Part shown: positions 11,721 through 21,444 of the stretch, piece by piece
Numbering within the stretch: the first letter of the stretch is position 1
Layout: every line of letters begins with the position of its first letter
Assembly: GCA_046154665.1 (NCBI GenBank)
Contig: JBJXFG010000104.1
Coordinates: 1-64,000 of the forward strand
Length of the DNA: 64,000 nucleotides
DNA from: JAFLCM01 sp046154665
Lineage (GTDB): Bacteria; Planctomycetota; Phycisphaerae; Phycisphaerales; UBA1924
Direction of reading: 5' to 3'
Translations under genes and position numbers: made by a program
The notes under the pieces: model-generated
The model's input: the letters and a program-made list of their open reading frames with translations, nothing else
Told to the model about the DNA's origin: nothing
Database searches by the model: none

Positions 11721-12194
11721 ATGGCCACCCCCCGAGACATCCGCCGCATGGCTTTCTCCGCCTTGTTCCAACTCGACGCGCAGAGCGAGCCGGACACGGA
11801 TGCGGTGCGTGCGTCGCTCGAAGAAGTGACGCAGGGCCACGATGCGCCGATCCAGCCCAAGGACCGCGAGAAGGCCCTCGAACTCGCCGTGGCGGCGTTC
11901 GAGTCGCGCACCGACGCCGACGCCGAGGTCATGGCCCTCTCGCCAGGCTGGCCGGCCCACCGCCAGCCCGCCGCGGACCGCGCGATCTTGCGCCTCGCGT
12001 GGCACGAGATGACCAGCGGGCGCGTCAGCCCGAAGATCGCCGTGAATGAGGCCGTCGAACTCGCCAAGGAGTTTTCAACCGAGAGATCTCCCGCCTTCGT
12101 CAACGGCGTCCTCGACAAAGTCCTCAAACGAGTCCTCGCCACCACCGCCGAGCCGGGCAAGCAATCTCCCAGCGACTCCGACGAGATCATCTGA
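11721..12194 (+). CDS. nusB: Transcription antitermination protein NusB
   Basis: 157-aa all-helical protein that binds boxA RNA with NusE (S10) during rRNA antitermination. The family fold is recognisable from RRMAFSALFQLDAQ at the N-terminus, RAILRLAWHEM in the middle, and the conserved INEAVELAK-type segment (AVNEAVELAKEFSTE) followed by FVNGVLDKV near residue 130. The start follows a tandem repeat rather than a Shine-Dalgarno sequence. It sits between ribH and ftsY, all rightward. Confidence 0.95.
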   Translation: MATPRDIRRMAFSALFQLDAQSEPDTDAVRASLEEVTQGHDAPIQPKDREKALELAVAAFESRTDADAEVMALSPGWPAHRQPAADRAILRLAWHEMTSGRVSPKIAVNEAVELAKEFSTERSPAFVNGVLDKVLKRVLATTAEPGKQSPSDSDEII

Positions 12195-12220
12195 CCAACC
12201 CGAAGGGCTCAACTCTCCAG

Positions 12221-12345
<125 letters not shown>

Positions 12346-12394
12346 ATCCGTCTTTCCGACTCCCGACTCCCGACCACCGACTCCCGCCGTCCCC

Positions 12395-13360
12395 ATGGGC
12401 TTCTTCAAGAGCGTCTTCACCAAACTCCAGCAAGGCCTGCAGCGCACCCGCGAGGTGCTGCTGGCCGATGTGCGTTCGTTCCTGCCGGGGCGGAAGGTTG
12501 ATGAGGCGCTGCTGGTCGAGCTCGAGGCCGCGCTGCTGAAGGGCGACCTCGGACCCGCCGTCACGAAGAAACTCATCGACGCCATTCGCAAGGACGCCCT
12601 CGACGGCAAGCTCACCCGTGGTGAAGACGTCGAGGCCTATCTCAAACGTGAGCTCAAGGCGCTCTGGCCGGCCCAGGATCGCTCGCTCCGTTTCGCCGCG
12701 CCCGCAGCAGACAGCCGCAAACCCATCACCGTTATCCTCGTCGCCGGCGTCAACGGCGCCGGCAAGACGACCAGCGTCGCCAAGATCGCCCACGCCCTCC
12801 GCGGCCAAGGGAAAACCGTCCTCCTCGCGGCGTGCGACACCTTCCGCGCCGGAGCCGTCCGCCAGCTCGAAATCTGGTCCGAACGCCTGGGGATTGACGT
12901 CATCAAGGGCAAGCAGGGGGGCGACCCCGCCGCGGTGGCTTTCGACGCTTGCGAGGCCGCGATCGCCCGTGGCGTCGACGTCCTGCTCATCGACACCGCC
13001 GGCCGCCTACACACGCAGGACCCGCTGATGCGCCAGCTCACCAAGATCCGCGATATCACGGCCAAGAAGATCGCCGGCGCTCCGCACGAAGTGCTGCTGG
13101 TGCTCGACGCGACCACCGGCCAGAACGCCGTGCGCCAGGCCGAGGAGTTCAAGAAAGCCATCGACGTCACCGGCATCTTCCTCGCCAAACTCGACGGCAC
13201 GGCCAAGGGCGGCGCGGTCATCGCCGTCCACGAAGCGACGAAAATCCCTGTCAAGTTCGTCGGCGTCGGCGAGACGCCCGAAGACGTCGAGGCCTTCGAC
13301 CCGGACCAGTTCATCGAAGCGCTGTTCGACGCGGAAGCGAAGGTCGCGGGAGCGGCGTAG
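12395..13360 (+). CDS. ftsY: Signal recognition particle receptor FtsY
   Basis: 321-aa SRP-type GTPase that docks the SRP-ribosome complex at the inner membrane. NG domain: helical N domain (about 1-95), P-loop GVNGAGKTT (118-126), DTFRAGA, the G3 motif DTAGRL, TKLDGTAKGG-type G4 (AKLDGTAKGG) and closing GVGE-x-FDPDQFIEALF. It lacks the long acidic A domain of the Escherichia coli protein, as in many bacteria. The start MGFFKSVFTKL is chosen because upstream in-frame codons encode only repeat DNA. No Shine-Dalgarno is visible next to the start. Confidence 0.96.
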   Translation: MGFFKSVFTKLQQGLQRTREVLLADVRSFLPGRKVDEALLVELEAALLKGDLGPAVTKKLIDAIRKDALDGKLTRGEDVEAYLKRELKALWPAQDRSLRFAAPAADSRKPITVILVAGVNGAGKTTSVAKIAHALRGQGKTVLLAACDTFRAGAVRQLEIWSERLGIDVIKGKQGGDPAAVAFDACEAAIARGVDVLLIDTAGRLHTQDPLMRQLTKIRDITAKKIAGAPHEVLLVLDATTGQNAVRQAEEFKKAIDVTGIFLAKLDGTAKGGAVIAVHEATKIPVKFVGVGETPEDVEAFDPDQFIEALFDAEAKVAGAA

Positions 13361-13464
13361 CCAACGAGCCCCGAGCGTAAGCGAGCGGGTCTGAACGCCA
13401 AGAGGTCCCCGCGCTCACGCTGATTCCGAGCCAACCCGTCGCTGACGCTCCGGGCTCGTTGGCC
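13361..13464. repeat. 104-base inverted-repeat element (family B, MITE-like)
   Basis: Begins CCAACGAGCCCCGAGCG and ends CGCTCCGGGCTCGTTGG, so the ends are inverted repeats of roughly 28 bases with a few mismatches. Related elements are at 61462-61551 and, inside a gene, at 51631-51730; a half copy is at 49954-49979. It starts at the ftsY stop codon. The rest of the gap to 13694 holds nothing recognisable. Confidence 0.8.
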
Positions 13465-13694
13465 AGCTTCCCGAACGAACCCGAAGCGCGAGCCAGGGCC
13501 GGCACACGAAAACCATCAGCGCTCGAATCAACCGCAATCCCACGGAGAATCGCAACGATTCGCTCCGCTCATCGTCGGCGTGAAAGACACCGTGCCCGAT
13601 AACGCACACCCCGTCCACAGATCAGTGTTTTCACCCACATACAAGCCCTGCCGCGCATCACCCAACCACCCCATCCGCCCGATCATGGGATGAG

Positions 13695-14945
13695 ATGCTG
13701 CTTGTCCCCGTCGATTCCCTCAGAGCCGGCATGGTCCTGGCGCAGCCCATGCTGCACCCGGAGCGTGATGACCTCGTGCTCCTCGCGGCGGGCTTCGCGC
13801 TCGACAACTCCGCCATCTTCCACCTCCGCGAGCACCGCCTCAGCCACGCGTGGATTTCGTTCCCGGGTTTGGACGAGCTCGACGAGCACGCCGCCCCGCG
13901 CATCAACGTCGGGCACATGGACCTTCTGCGTGTGCTCTCGCGCTCGGTCGACGACCTCGAACGCCGCGTCAGCGTGAAGGTGAACGTGCACCACTACCAG
14001 CGTGCCGTCCACCACATGCTCGGCGAGATCGTCCAGTGCGCCGACCATGACCCTGTCACCAACCAGCTCCGTGCCTGCGGCCCCACCCTCGCCGGCCACA
14101 TGGCCAACTGCGCCTACCTCTCGCTGCTGATCGGGGCCCATCTCACCGGCTACCTGCGCTCGCAGCGCCGCTCGCTGCCGCCCGACCTCGCCGAGAACAC
14201 CGCTCAGCTCGGCATGGGCGCGCTGCTGCACGACATCGGCAAAGTCTCGATGCCCGAGGAACTCCAGACCAAGAGCATCCTCGACCCGGAGTCCAAGTGG
14301 CCCGAGTACCGCGGGCACGTCTCATCCGGCTTCGACGAGGTCCGTGAGCACGTCTCGCCCGTGGCCGCGTCCATCGTGCTGCACCACCACCAACGCTTCG
14401 ACGGCAGCGGATTCCCCCGCCGAAAGCTCAACATGGCCGGCGCCTCCGACGGCTATGAGGGCTCGCGCATCCACGTCTTCGCCCGCATCGTCGCCGTCGT
14501 TGATGCCTTTGACCACCTCATGTGCGCCCGCGTCGGCGGCGTCAGAGCCGGCAAGAGCCAGTCCAAGGCCATGCCTACCGTCTCGGCCCTCGCCACGATC
14601 CGCTCGGATCGCTTCAAGGGCTGGTTCGACCCGGTCGTGCTCGAAGCGCTGTGCAGGCTTGTGCCGCCGTTCATGGTTGGTTCGATCGTCGGCCTCAGCG
14701 ACGGCACGCAGGCCGCCGTGGTGACCAACCACCCCGAAGCCCCGTGCCGCCCAACGGTGCGCGTGCTGAGCAAGCCCGTCACCGCCCACGACAGCCGCGC
14801 CACAAAGCAGCTCGACCTGCGGATGTGCCGAAACATCTGCGTCGCCACGGTCGACGGCATCGACGTCCGGCACCACCTCTACACCGGCGAGTTCGAGCCC
14901 ATCAGCCCCCACGCGGGCTTGGGCGCGGCGTTCGACGCGGCGTAA
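13695..14945 (+). CDS. HD-GYP-domain-like phosphodiesterase
   Basis: 416-aa protein with an HD-GYP-like output domain, the class that hydrolyses cyclic di-GMP. Residues 1-100 contain a small beta-rich start (MLLVPVDSLRAGMVLAQPM), which often precedes HD-GYP domains. The metal-binding part is at GHMANCAYLSL, LLHDIGK and IVLHHHQRFDGSGFP. In the last motif the canonical GYP is GFP and the usual HHExxDG is HHHQRFDG. The C-terminal ~80 residues (MVGSIVGLSDGTQAAVVTNH) are the usual tail. No membrane segment or receiver domain, so it is cytoplasmic and input is unclear. Activity is probable but the GYP variant leaves doubt. Confidence 0.85.
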   Translation: MLLVPVDSLRAGMVLAQPMLHPERDDLVLLAAGFALDNSAIFHLREHRLSHAWISFPGLDELDEHAAPRINVGHMDLLRVLSRSVDDLERRVSVKVNVHHYQRAVHHMLGEIVQCADHDPVTNQLRACGPTLAGHMANCAYLSLLIGAHLTGYLRSQRRSLPPDLAENTAQLGMGALLHDIGKVSMPEELQTKSILDPESKWPEYRGHVSSGFDEVREHVSPVAASIVLHHHQRFDGSGFPRRKLNMAGASDGYEGSRIHVFARIVAVVDAFDHLMCARVGGVRAGKSQSKAMPTVSALATIRSDRFKGWFDPVVLEALCRLVPPFMVGSIVGLSDGTQAAVVTNHPEAPCRPTVRVLSKPVTAHDSRATKQLDLRMCRNICVATVDGIDVRHHLYTGEFEPISPHAGLGAAFDAA

Positions 14946-15068
14946 CGAGGCACAGCCCGTGAACTCGCGCTCGAAGAAGCCGTCTCTGAGCCGCTCGGGG
15001 TGAAGTGACGGACAAGCCCGCAACACAACGAGCAACGACATCAAGGAACCCGAGCTCGACGAATCGCG

Positions 15069-18000
15069 TCACCGCCCGCGCCGCCTCCCGCCACCTTCCG
15101 CGGGCTTCTCCTCCGCCTTCCTCTCATCAAGGTTGAGCGTGAACGGCTCCGCCGAGGTTTCCGGCTCGTTCGTCACGCTCCACGGCGTGCCGTTGTGCAA
15201 GTACATCTTCTGCTGCTCGGGCAGCGTCAGCGGGCGCGCACCGAGGCGCCCGAACACGCTCGTCTGGTTGCCCGATTCATCGACCGCTCGGTCGCGGTCC
15301 AGGCCCTTGCTGATCGCCAGCGCCGGCCCGTGCGTTTCGCGCCACGCCACCAGCGTCGGGCTCAGCGGCGGGATGAACCCGCGGAAGTTCGGCGTGGTGT
15401 TCGGCCCCATCAGCTGCACCAACTTCAGCCCACCCTTGCCGTCGGCGATGTACGCGTACATCGAGGCGTTGGTCATCCCCACCTTCACGTCACGCGTGTC
15501 GGTGAGCTGGCCCTCGGCGGTGTACTGCATCGACAGCGTCGGCGACGCGGGCTTCGTGACATCCACGATCGCCAGCCCGGCGCTGCCGCACGCCACATAC
15601 GCGTTGGTCCGGGCCACATAGAGCCGGTGCTTCTCGCCGGGCAGATCGACCCGACCGGCGAACACCGGGTTCCGCGGGTCGGTGATGTCGAACGTCTTGA
15701 GACCGTCGGCATCACTGACAAACGCGTACCTGAACTGCACCTGCACGCCCTGCGGGCTGTTGAGCTCGCCCGAGCCGAACACGTCGACGAGTTTCGGGTC
15801 CGTCGGGTCGTCGATGTCGATCACCACCAGACCGCGCGGGCTGGTGGCGTACACATGCTCACCCGCGACGTACAGGTGCGTCATGCCCGTCAGCACCCCG
15901 TCGGGGTTGAACGCCGTGGTTCCATCCTTGAACGTGGTGCGCTCAAGGAAGTTGTTCTCCGGGTCGCCGTCGAGCAGCGTGCCCGCGAACGTCGTGATGA
16001 GCCCTTCGACCGCGTCGCCGACGTACAGGTACGCGTACGAGGCGTGGATCTTCTGCTCCTGGTTAACGTGCCAGGGCTGCGGATCGTCGAGGCCGATCGC
16101 CCGCGGCTTGCTCGGGTCGCTCGACATCCGCGTCCGCGCCGGGTCCACGCCCAGGGTGGTGGGGGAGGCGATCGCGACGCAGTTTTCGGTGTCAAAGCCC
16201 AACCGCTGTCCCAGCGGCGAAACCGGCGCGGTCACGATGCGCTCCGAGAAGCCTTTGTGATCGATCGCCTGCACGTCGAACACATAAAACCCGGCCTTGC
16301 CTCGGGCGGCATAGAGGTATTCGCCCCGCAACTGCACATCCAGAATCTCGGCACCGTTGAACCAGCCGAGGGCACCCTTGCCGTCGTGGTGGTAGGCGGT
16401 CTTGAGTTCCCGCTTGTCCTCTTCGACGAACTTCTTGTACTCGTCCGGCCACGCGAGGCTGTGGAAGTACGAACCGAACACGGCCTGCGGCTCATCGTGC
16501 TCGGTGGCGACCACCGCCTCAAGCCCCGCCGAGCCCTGTGCCACATAGATGAACCGCCCGAGGAAGTTCACCATGTTCGTGCCCTGCAGCATCAGCTGGG
16601 CCATCCAGGCGTTGTTGTCGCCGTCGCGTGAGGCGTGGCAGTCGGTGCACATCTTGGTGGTGCCGCGCCCGCCGGTGGAGTGCGGGAAGTGCGGATTGAA
16701 CGCCTGGCCCGAGTAGCCTTCGCCCGAGATGGTCTGCTGCTGCGAATAGATCCACTCGCGCAGCAGGTTCTGGCTGCTGACGATCACCGCCGAAGAGGAG
16801 CGCACGGGGACGATCTTCCCGCCCTTGACGCTGGAATCCCGACCCAACTGGTACGTGTCGTCCCGCAGCACCTGGAAGTTGTACCGCGTGTAGTTCCGCG
16901 TGTACTTGTTCTCGTTGTGCAGCATCGGCGTGCGCTCGTTGGCCAGCATCGGCAGGTGGCAGCCCGCGCAGCTCGTCATCCACGAGGTGTGACACGTGAA
17001 GCACTCAACCTTGTCCATCGAGTGCGCCAGCTTGCCCTCGCCCGCCGCCCCGTCTTCCTTGGGCGCATCGCCCCAGCGAATCTGCCCCGACGCCCCGTCG
17101 CGGTACACCGTCTTGGCGTAGCGGCTCTTCTGCGCCACGTCAGGGTTGGCCTTTGACCACGCGCTCTCGGGGTTGATGGTGTCGATGGTCTGCACCACCT
17201 CCCACTCGAGTTTCGGATCAACCGCCGAGCGCTGGATCAGCTTCCCGCCCTTCCACTCAAAGCGCCGCTTGCCGAACACGCGCGTACGCGACAGATCGGT
17301 CCCGACCACCTCGCCCTTGGCATTGCGCGGTGCCGCTGGCCCGGACGTCTTGAGCGAAGCCCGGCTGTTGTAATCGCCGTGGCAATCCTGGCACCGAATC
17401 TCCACCGCGTTGCGAACCTCGCCGTACAGCTTCCCGTTCCCGTGCATGTCCTGCTTGAAGTGGCAGTCGATGCAGTGCATCCCGGCGTCGAGGTGGATGT
17501 CGGCGAGGTGAACCGCCTTCTGCCACTTGTCGGGGTCGTTCGGATCGATCGTGTTCCCGCGCGCGTCCAGCAGGTTGCCGCGCATGTCCTTCTTGTGGAT
17601 GGCCCGGAACATCCAGCCGTGCCCGTGGAAATCGGCGAACTGATTGTGCGTGAGCTTCGAGTTGAACTCGTCGCTGCCGGTCTTCTCGAGGAACCCGACA
17701 CCCGCCGCCTGGCCCTTGTGGCTCACCGCCGAGGGGTAGAGGTTGCCCCACAGCCCGCGCATGGCGGCGTCATCCGGGTTCTTCCGCAGGCTCTCCCAGC
17801 GCTGCTCGGGCGTGGGCTTCGCCGACTTGTTTGGATACATCCATTCGCCGTCGGATTCCAGGTCCCACCACATATAGCCCGTGTACGTGTTGGCGTACGA
17901 CGTGCCCGGGTGGATGTGGCACACAATGCACTGGCTGGTCGGGATCGCGTTGGTGAGCACATGCTTCACCGGGTGTCCGGATTCGTTCTTCGCGATCGTC

Positions 18001-19352
18001 GGGTCCTCGCTGTGCGAGTACCCCATGTTGCCCATCGCCGCCAGTTCTTTGCCGGAGTTCTTGACACTGCGGTCGTTGGCATACGGCGTGTGGCACGCGG
18101 TGCAGCCCGAGTGCCGGAAATCACCCGGATGGTCGTTCGTGCCAACGAACTGCAGGATCGGATCGAGCAGCCGCGTCTTCTGCAACCCCAGCATCACCGG
18201 GTCGGTGCGGATCTTCGTCCCCAGCCCGCGCGGCGACAGCCCCTTGTCCGCCTTCCCGCTCTCCGCCAACGGGTTCGGGATGCCGATCACACCCGGCTCT
18301 TCGTTCGGCACCGGGCCGCCCGGCACCGGCAGCTTGGTCCCGCGCTCGAACACACGCAGCATGTTCCCCGGCTGCGTGATCGCCCACACCGGCAACGGCT
18401 GCAAGAACGGGATCACCCCGTCCCTCGACATCTCTTCATCCGTCGGCCTGCGGACCTTCTGAATCCCCTTCGAATCCGCCTCGATCACCCCCTGCAACCG
18501 CTGCGGCAAGCCGAACGCCGAATACGACTCGCCGTACACCGGAATCTTGTTGGGGATGCTCCCGTTGTTGTACAGCGCCGCGCCCCACAGTTGCGCCCCG
18601 TGGGCCATCATCGAATGCCCGACGTTGGCGACCTCCGCGGCGTGGCACTTGCCGCACGCCCAGTCGGCGATCCGTAGATCGCCCGGATTGATGAAGCGGA
18701 CGAACTCGGGCGATTCCTGGTTCAGCAGCGCCGAGGTCGCCTCGGGGTTCCGAGACCCGTGCAGCGTGCCGTGAGCGCCATCGTGGCCCGATCCGTCGTG
18801 GCCACCCTCACCATGCGCGTCCTCACCATGCTCGCCCTCGCCATGACCGCCGGCGGCGTGCTCTTCGTGATGATGGTCCCCATACTTGATCGTCGGCGAT
18901 CCGTACCACGCCTGCGGATTCCGCGGCTGCACGTGCGCCTTCATCAGCGCCGCCAGATACACCGAATCGGTGATCTGCGTCCCCGGCTTGCCCGGCCGCC
19001 CCGGCTTGTCCATCGTTGACTTCACCGCGGCATCACCGCCGTGGCAGTCCACGCACGAGATCGCCGGGTTATCGCCGGGGTGGGCGTTGTAGTGCTCGGT
19101 CTCGCCGTGGCACGAGATGCACCCCGCCGAAGCCGCCAGCGCCGCCGCCTTGTCTGCGTGCGCGACCTCACCGGCCCGCGGCGCCATCCGCGCCGCCAAC
19201 TCCACCTTCGCCTTCTCAGGGTCCGCCATCGACTTGCGGAACTCCAAATCCCACGGCTCGGCGTTCCGCCAATAGTGCGCGTGCTCGCACGCGACCAGCA
19301 CGCCGACCAGACCAACCAAGCCAATCGCGATTTTGTAACGGGTCGCCAGCAT
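15069..19352 (-). CDS. Decaheme c-type cytochrome with LVIVD-like repeats
   Basis: 1427-aa exported protein with an N-terminal hydrophobic anchor (YKIAIGLVGLVGVLVA). Ten CxxCH haem-binding motifs are visible, from CISCH and CVDCH near the N-terminus through CGKCH, CTACH, CIVCH, CIDCH, CQDCH, CFTCH, CAGCH to CTDCH about two thirds along. A histidine-rich insert (GHGEGEHGEDAHGEGGHDG) lies between motifs 2 and 3. The C-terminal third has repeated YVA-GL-VIDI units of the LVIVD type, probably a beta-propeller. It follows the barrel-protein gene by 52 bases on the same strand, suggesting an envelope electron-transfer unit. The electron donor and acceptor cannot be told from sequence. Confidence 0.93.
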   Translation of the reverse strand: MLATRYKIAIGLVGLVGVLVACEHAHYWRNAEPWDLEFRKSMADPEKAKVELAARMAPRAGEVAHADKAAALAASAGCISCHGETEHYNAHPGDNPAISCVDCHGGDAAVKSTMDKPGRPGKPGTQITDSVYLAALMKAHVQPRNPQAWYGSPTIKYGDHHHEEHAAGGHGEGEHGEDAHGEGGHDGSGHDGAHGTLHGSRNPEATSALLNQESPEFVRFINPGDLRIADWACGKCHAAEVANVGHSMMAHGAQLWGAALYNNGSIPNKIPVYGESYSAFGLPQRLQGVIEADSKGIQKVRRPTDEEMSRDGVIPFLQPLPVWAITQPGNMLRVFERGTKLPVPGGPVPNEEPGVIGIPNPLAESGKADKGLSPRGLGTKIRTDPVMLGLQKTRLLDPILQFVGTNDHPGDFRHSGCTACHTPYANDRSVKNSGKELAAMGNMGYSHSEDPTIAKNESGHPVKHVLTNAIPTSQCIVCHIHPGTSYANTYTGYMWWDLESDGEWMYPNKSAKPTPEQRWESLRKNPDDAAMRGLWGNLYPSAVSHKGQAAGVGFLEKTGSDEFNSKLTHNQFADFHGHGWMFRAIHKKDMRGNLLDARGNTIDPNDPDKWQKAVHLADIHLDAGMHCIDCHFKQDMHGNGKLYGEVRNAVEIRCQDCHGDYNSRASLKTSGPAAPRNAKGEVVGTDLSRTRVFGKRRFEWKGGKLIQRSAVDPKLEWEVVQTIDTINPESAWSKANPDVAQKSRYAKTVYRDGASGQIRWGDAPKEDGAAGEGKLAHSMDKVECFTCHTSWMTSCAGCHLPMLANERTPMLHNENKYTRNYTRYNFQVLRDDTYQLGRDSSVKGGKIVPVRSSSAVIVSSQNLLREWIYSQQQTISGEGYSGQAFNPHFPHSTGGRGTTKMCTDCHASRDGDNNAWMAQLMLQGTNMVNFLGRFIYVAQGSAGLEAVVATEHDEPQAVFGSYFHSLAWPDEYKKFVEEDKRELKTAYHHDGKGALGWFNGAEILDVQLRGEYLYAARGKAGFYVFDVQAIDHKGFSERIVTAPVSPLGQRLGFDTENCVAIASPTTLGVDPARTRMSSDPSKPRAIGLDDPQPWHVNQEQKIHASYAYLYVGDAVEGLITTFAGTLLDGDPENNFLERTTFKDGTTAFNPDGVLTGMTHLYVAGEHVYATSPRGLVVIDIDDPTDPKLVDVFGSGELNSPQGVQVQFRYAFVSDADGLKTFDITDPRNPVFAGRVDLPGEKHRLYVARTNAYVACGSAGLAIVDVTKPASPTLSMQYTAEGQLTDTRDVKVGMTNASMYAYIADGKGGLKLVQLMGPNTTPNFRGFIPPLSPTLVAWRETHGPALAISKGLDRDRAVDESGNQTSVFGRLGARPLTLPEQQKMYLHNGTPWSVTNEPETSAEPFTLNLDERKAEEKPAEGGGRRRGR

Positions 19353-19369
19353 GGATTCTGCTTCCGTTC

Positions 19370-19402
19370 CTGATGCCTAGTGCCCAGTCCCTAGTGCCTT
19401 CA
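19370..19402. repeat. Degenerate GTGCCCAGTCCCTAGTGCC repeat
   Basis: Short degenerate repeat in the 52-base spacer between the barrel protein and the cytochrome, of the same family as 8388-8450. Confidence 0.6.
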
Positions 19403-19404
19403 GA

Positions 19405-21444
19405 TCAATACGTCAGTGTCAGCCCAAAGAAAACCTGATGCAGCGTCCGGCCGCTCTCGTAGATGTCCTTGAACCCCTCGTCGGGGAAGAACAGGCTGCC
19501 GCCCGCCGTGAAGATCACGTTGTTGTTCAGGAACGGCCGGTACTGGAGCGACAGGTTGATCTCGCGCCCCAGATACGGGTCGATGTCGTTCTGGTTCAAC
19601 GCGTACTCCAGCGTCTCGGTCTCGGCCAGCCAGATCCAGTTTGCGTTGAAGCTCGCGCGCAACTTCGGCGTGATCTCCGCGTCAAACCCCGTGTTCGCCA
19701 GCAGCGTCCCGGGGTTCACGAAGTTCGACTGACCCTCGGTCTTGCTCGACCTCAGGTGGTTGAAAAACGTGCCGGGGTTGGTCAGGCGCACGCCCGCAAC
19801 GCCCAGGCCGTTGCTCTGGAAATAGCTCGAAGGCCCGCCCGCGAACACCGGGTTGTCGATGATCCCGTCGAACCCGCCGCCGGTGTCGTCGGTCGGATCA
19901 TCATCGCCCGAGGCGTACAGCACCGCCGCCTTGGGACGCAGCCAGTCAAAGTCGGCGCTCAGCTCGACCGCCGCGAAGTACGCGCTGATGTCAACTTCCT
20001 TGCCGGCCAGCGGGTTCCCGTCGTCGTTGCCCGCCGCGTAATAGAAAGCGTGCGTGATGTTGAGCCGATCGATGTGCCCGTCGCCGGTCCACCCGAAGTA
20101 GTACGCGTCGAGCGAGTGCTCGTTGGCTGACCCGATCAGATCGGGCCTGACGATGAACCCGTTGTCGTCGCGCCGGCTGTTCGACTGGTCATGGTTCCAG
20201 TGGAAGCTGAACTGCGTCGTGTACCCCAGCCAGATGAAGTCCTGGATGTAGAAGTTCGCGATCAGCACCTGCTGGTCGCGCCAGTCGAACTCGTTCAGCC
20301 CCGAGTTCGTGTCCTTCTCCACCTGGTTGAAAAAGGCGAGGTTGTACTGGTACTTGTTCGAGGCGGCGTTGCCGAAAAACCGGATGCCGTCCGAAACGTC
20401 GTTGTAGATGAAACCCTTGAAGTCCGACGAGAACAGCTGGCGTCCGATCTGGACGGCGGCGATGTCAAAGTAGGGCGAGGTATCCCCCAGGTGATACTCG
20501 AAGAACGCCGTCTGCAGCGCTGCGTGCTTGTCGGTGCGGGTGTTGTCACGGCGCGGGTTGATGTTCGTCGCGTTGTTCTCTTCAAGGTCCAGATAGTTGA
20601 TGTTGTACGCCCCGGTGATGTTCAACCGCCAGTCCACCGGCCGGAACGACGCGTACCCCTTGAACATGTCGAACACGGTCAGGAACGTCTGGTTCACAAA
20701 CGTGAACTTGCCGGAGCCGAAGTTCTCCAGCGAGTTCGGGTTCGACGCCGACACCCCCGAGGGCACAGGCAGCCGCCCGAACTTCGCGAACGTGTCGGAC
20801 ACGAACGTCAGGTTGAGAAAAATGTCCTCGCCGATGATCGGGTAATCGCCCTTCAAAACGTTCCGGTCGTACGGGTTGAGCGGGTGCCCAAGCGTGTACG
20901 GCGAATCCCCGCCCGTCGCGTTCATCAAAATCGAATCCGACGGTGCCACCCGGTTGTACCGGTTCCACGTCGGCCAACCGATCCGCCAACGGTCCGGCAC
21001 CGAGATCGTCTCCCGAGGCAGCAGCCCGCCGCCCCCCGCGCCCCCCCCCGCGCCGCCGTCACCCTTCTCACCACCGATCGGCGGCCAGGTGCTGTCCCCC
21101 GCGTAACCCTGCACATCCGAAGGAGGCAAATCCAACGGAACCGCGGGGGCCATCGGCGCTTGATCCGCGCCCCCAGCCCCGGCGTCCTTCGCGGGCTCTT
21201 CCTTCTTCGCCTCGTCCTTCTTCTCGGAAGCCGCACCCGGCGCACCGCCCTCGCTCTTCGCGCCGTCGGCCTTCGCGCCCTCGCTCTTCTCCGCTTCCGG
21301 CTTCGCTGGCTCCGAAGCCGGCTCCTTCCGCGGCGGCGGCCGCTCCGCCCACGCCTCAGGCACACACGCCAACAGCGCGCACGCCGCCCCCGCGGCCAAA
21401 ACCAACCGGCGCAGATCAACCCGGCGCCGATCAACGCCGACCAT
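19405..21444 (-). CDS. Outer-membrane beta-barrel protein (porin-like)
   Basis: 679-aa predicted outer-membrane protein. I start at MVGVDRRRVDLRRLVLAAG because it begins a signal peptide ending near PEAWA; an upstream in-frame ATG exists. Residues ~40-130 are a low-complexity Lys/Glu/Ala/Pro linker (KPEAEKSEGAKADGAKSEG), which may cross the periplasm. Residues ~150-679 are alternating aromatic/polar strands (FTFVNQTFLTVFDMF, YYFGWTGDGHIDRLN, LSLQYRPFLNNNVIFTAGGS) and the chain ends FFGLTLTY, an aromatic-terminated barrel signal. It is the first gene of a two-gene operon with the decaheme cytochrome, resembling porin-cytochrome pairs used to pass electrons across the outer membrane. Homology to MtrB was not established. 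Confidence 0.85.
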   Translation of the reverse strand: MVGVDRRRVDLRRLVLAAGAACALLACVPEAWAERPPPRKEPASEPAKPEAEKSEGAKADGAKSEGGAPGAASEKKDEAKKEEPAKDAGAGGADQAPMAPAVPLDLPPSDVQGYAGDSTWPPIGGEKGDGGAGGGAGGGGLLPRETISVPDRWRIGWPTWNRYNRVAPSDSILMNATGGDSPYTLGHPLNPYDRNVLKGDYPIIGEDIFLNLTFVSDTFAKFGRLPVPSGVSASNPNSLENFGSGKFTFVNQTFLTVFDMFKGYASFRPVDWRLNITGAYNINYLDLEENNATNINPRRDNTRTDKHAALQTAFFEYHLGDTSPYFDIAAVQIGRQLFSSDFKGFIYNDVSDGIRFFGNAASNKYQYNLAFFNQVEKDTNSGLNEFDWRDQQVLIANFYIQDFIWLGYTTQFSFHWNHDQSNSRRDDNGFIVRPDLIGSANEHSLDAYYFGWTGDGHIDRLNITHAFYYAAGNDDGNPLAGKEVDISAYFAAVELSADFDWLRPKAAVLYASGDDDPTDDTGGGFDGIIDNPVFAGGPSSYFQSNGLGVAGVRLTNPGTFFNHLRSSKTEGQSNFVNPGTLLANTGFDAEITPKLRASFNANWIWLAETETLEYALNQNDIDPYLGREINLSLQYRPFLNNNVIFTAGGSLFFPDEGFKDIYESGRTLHQVFFGLTLTY

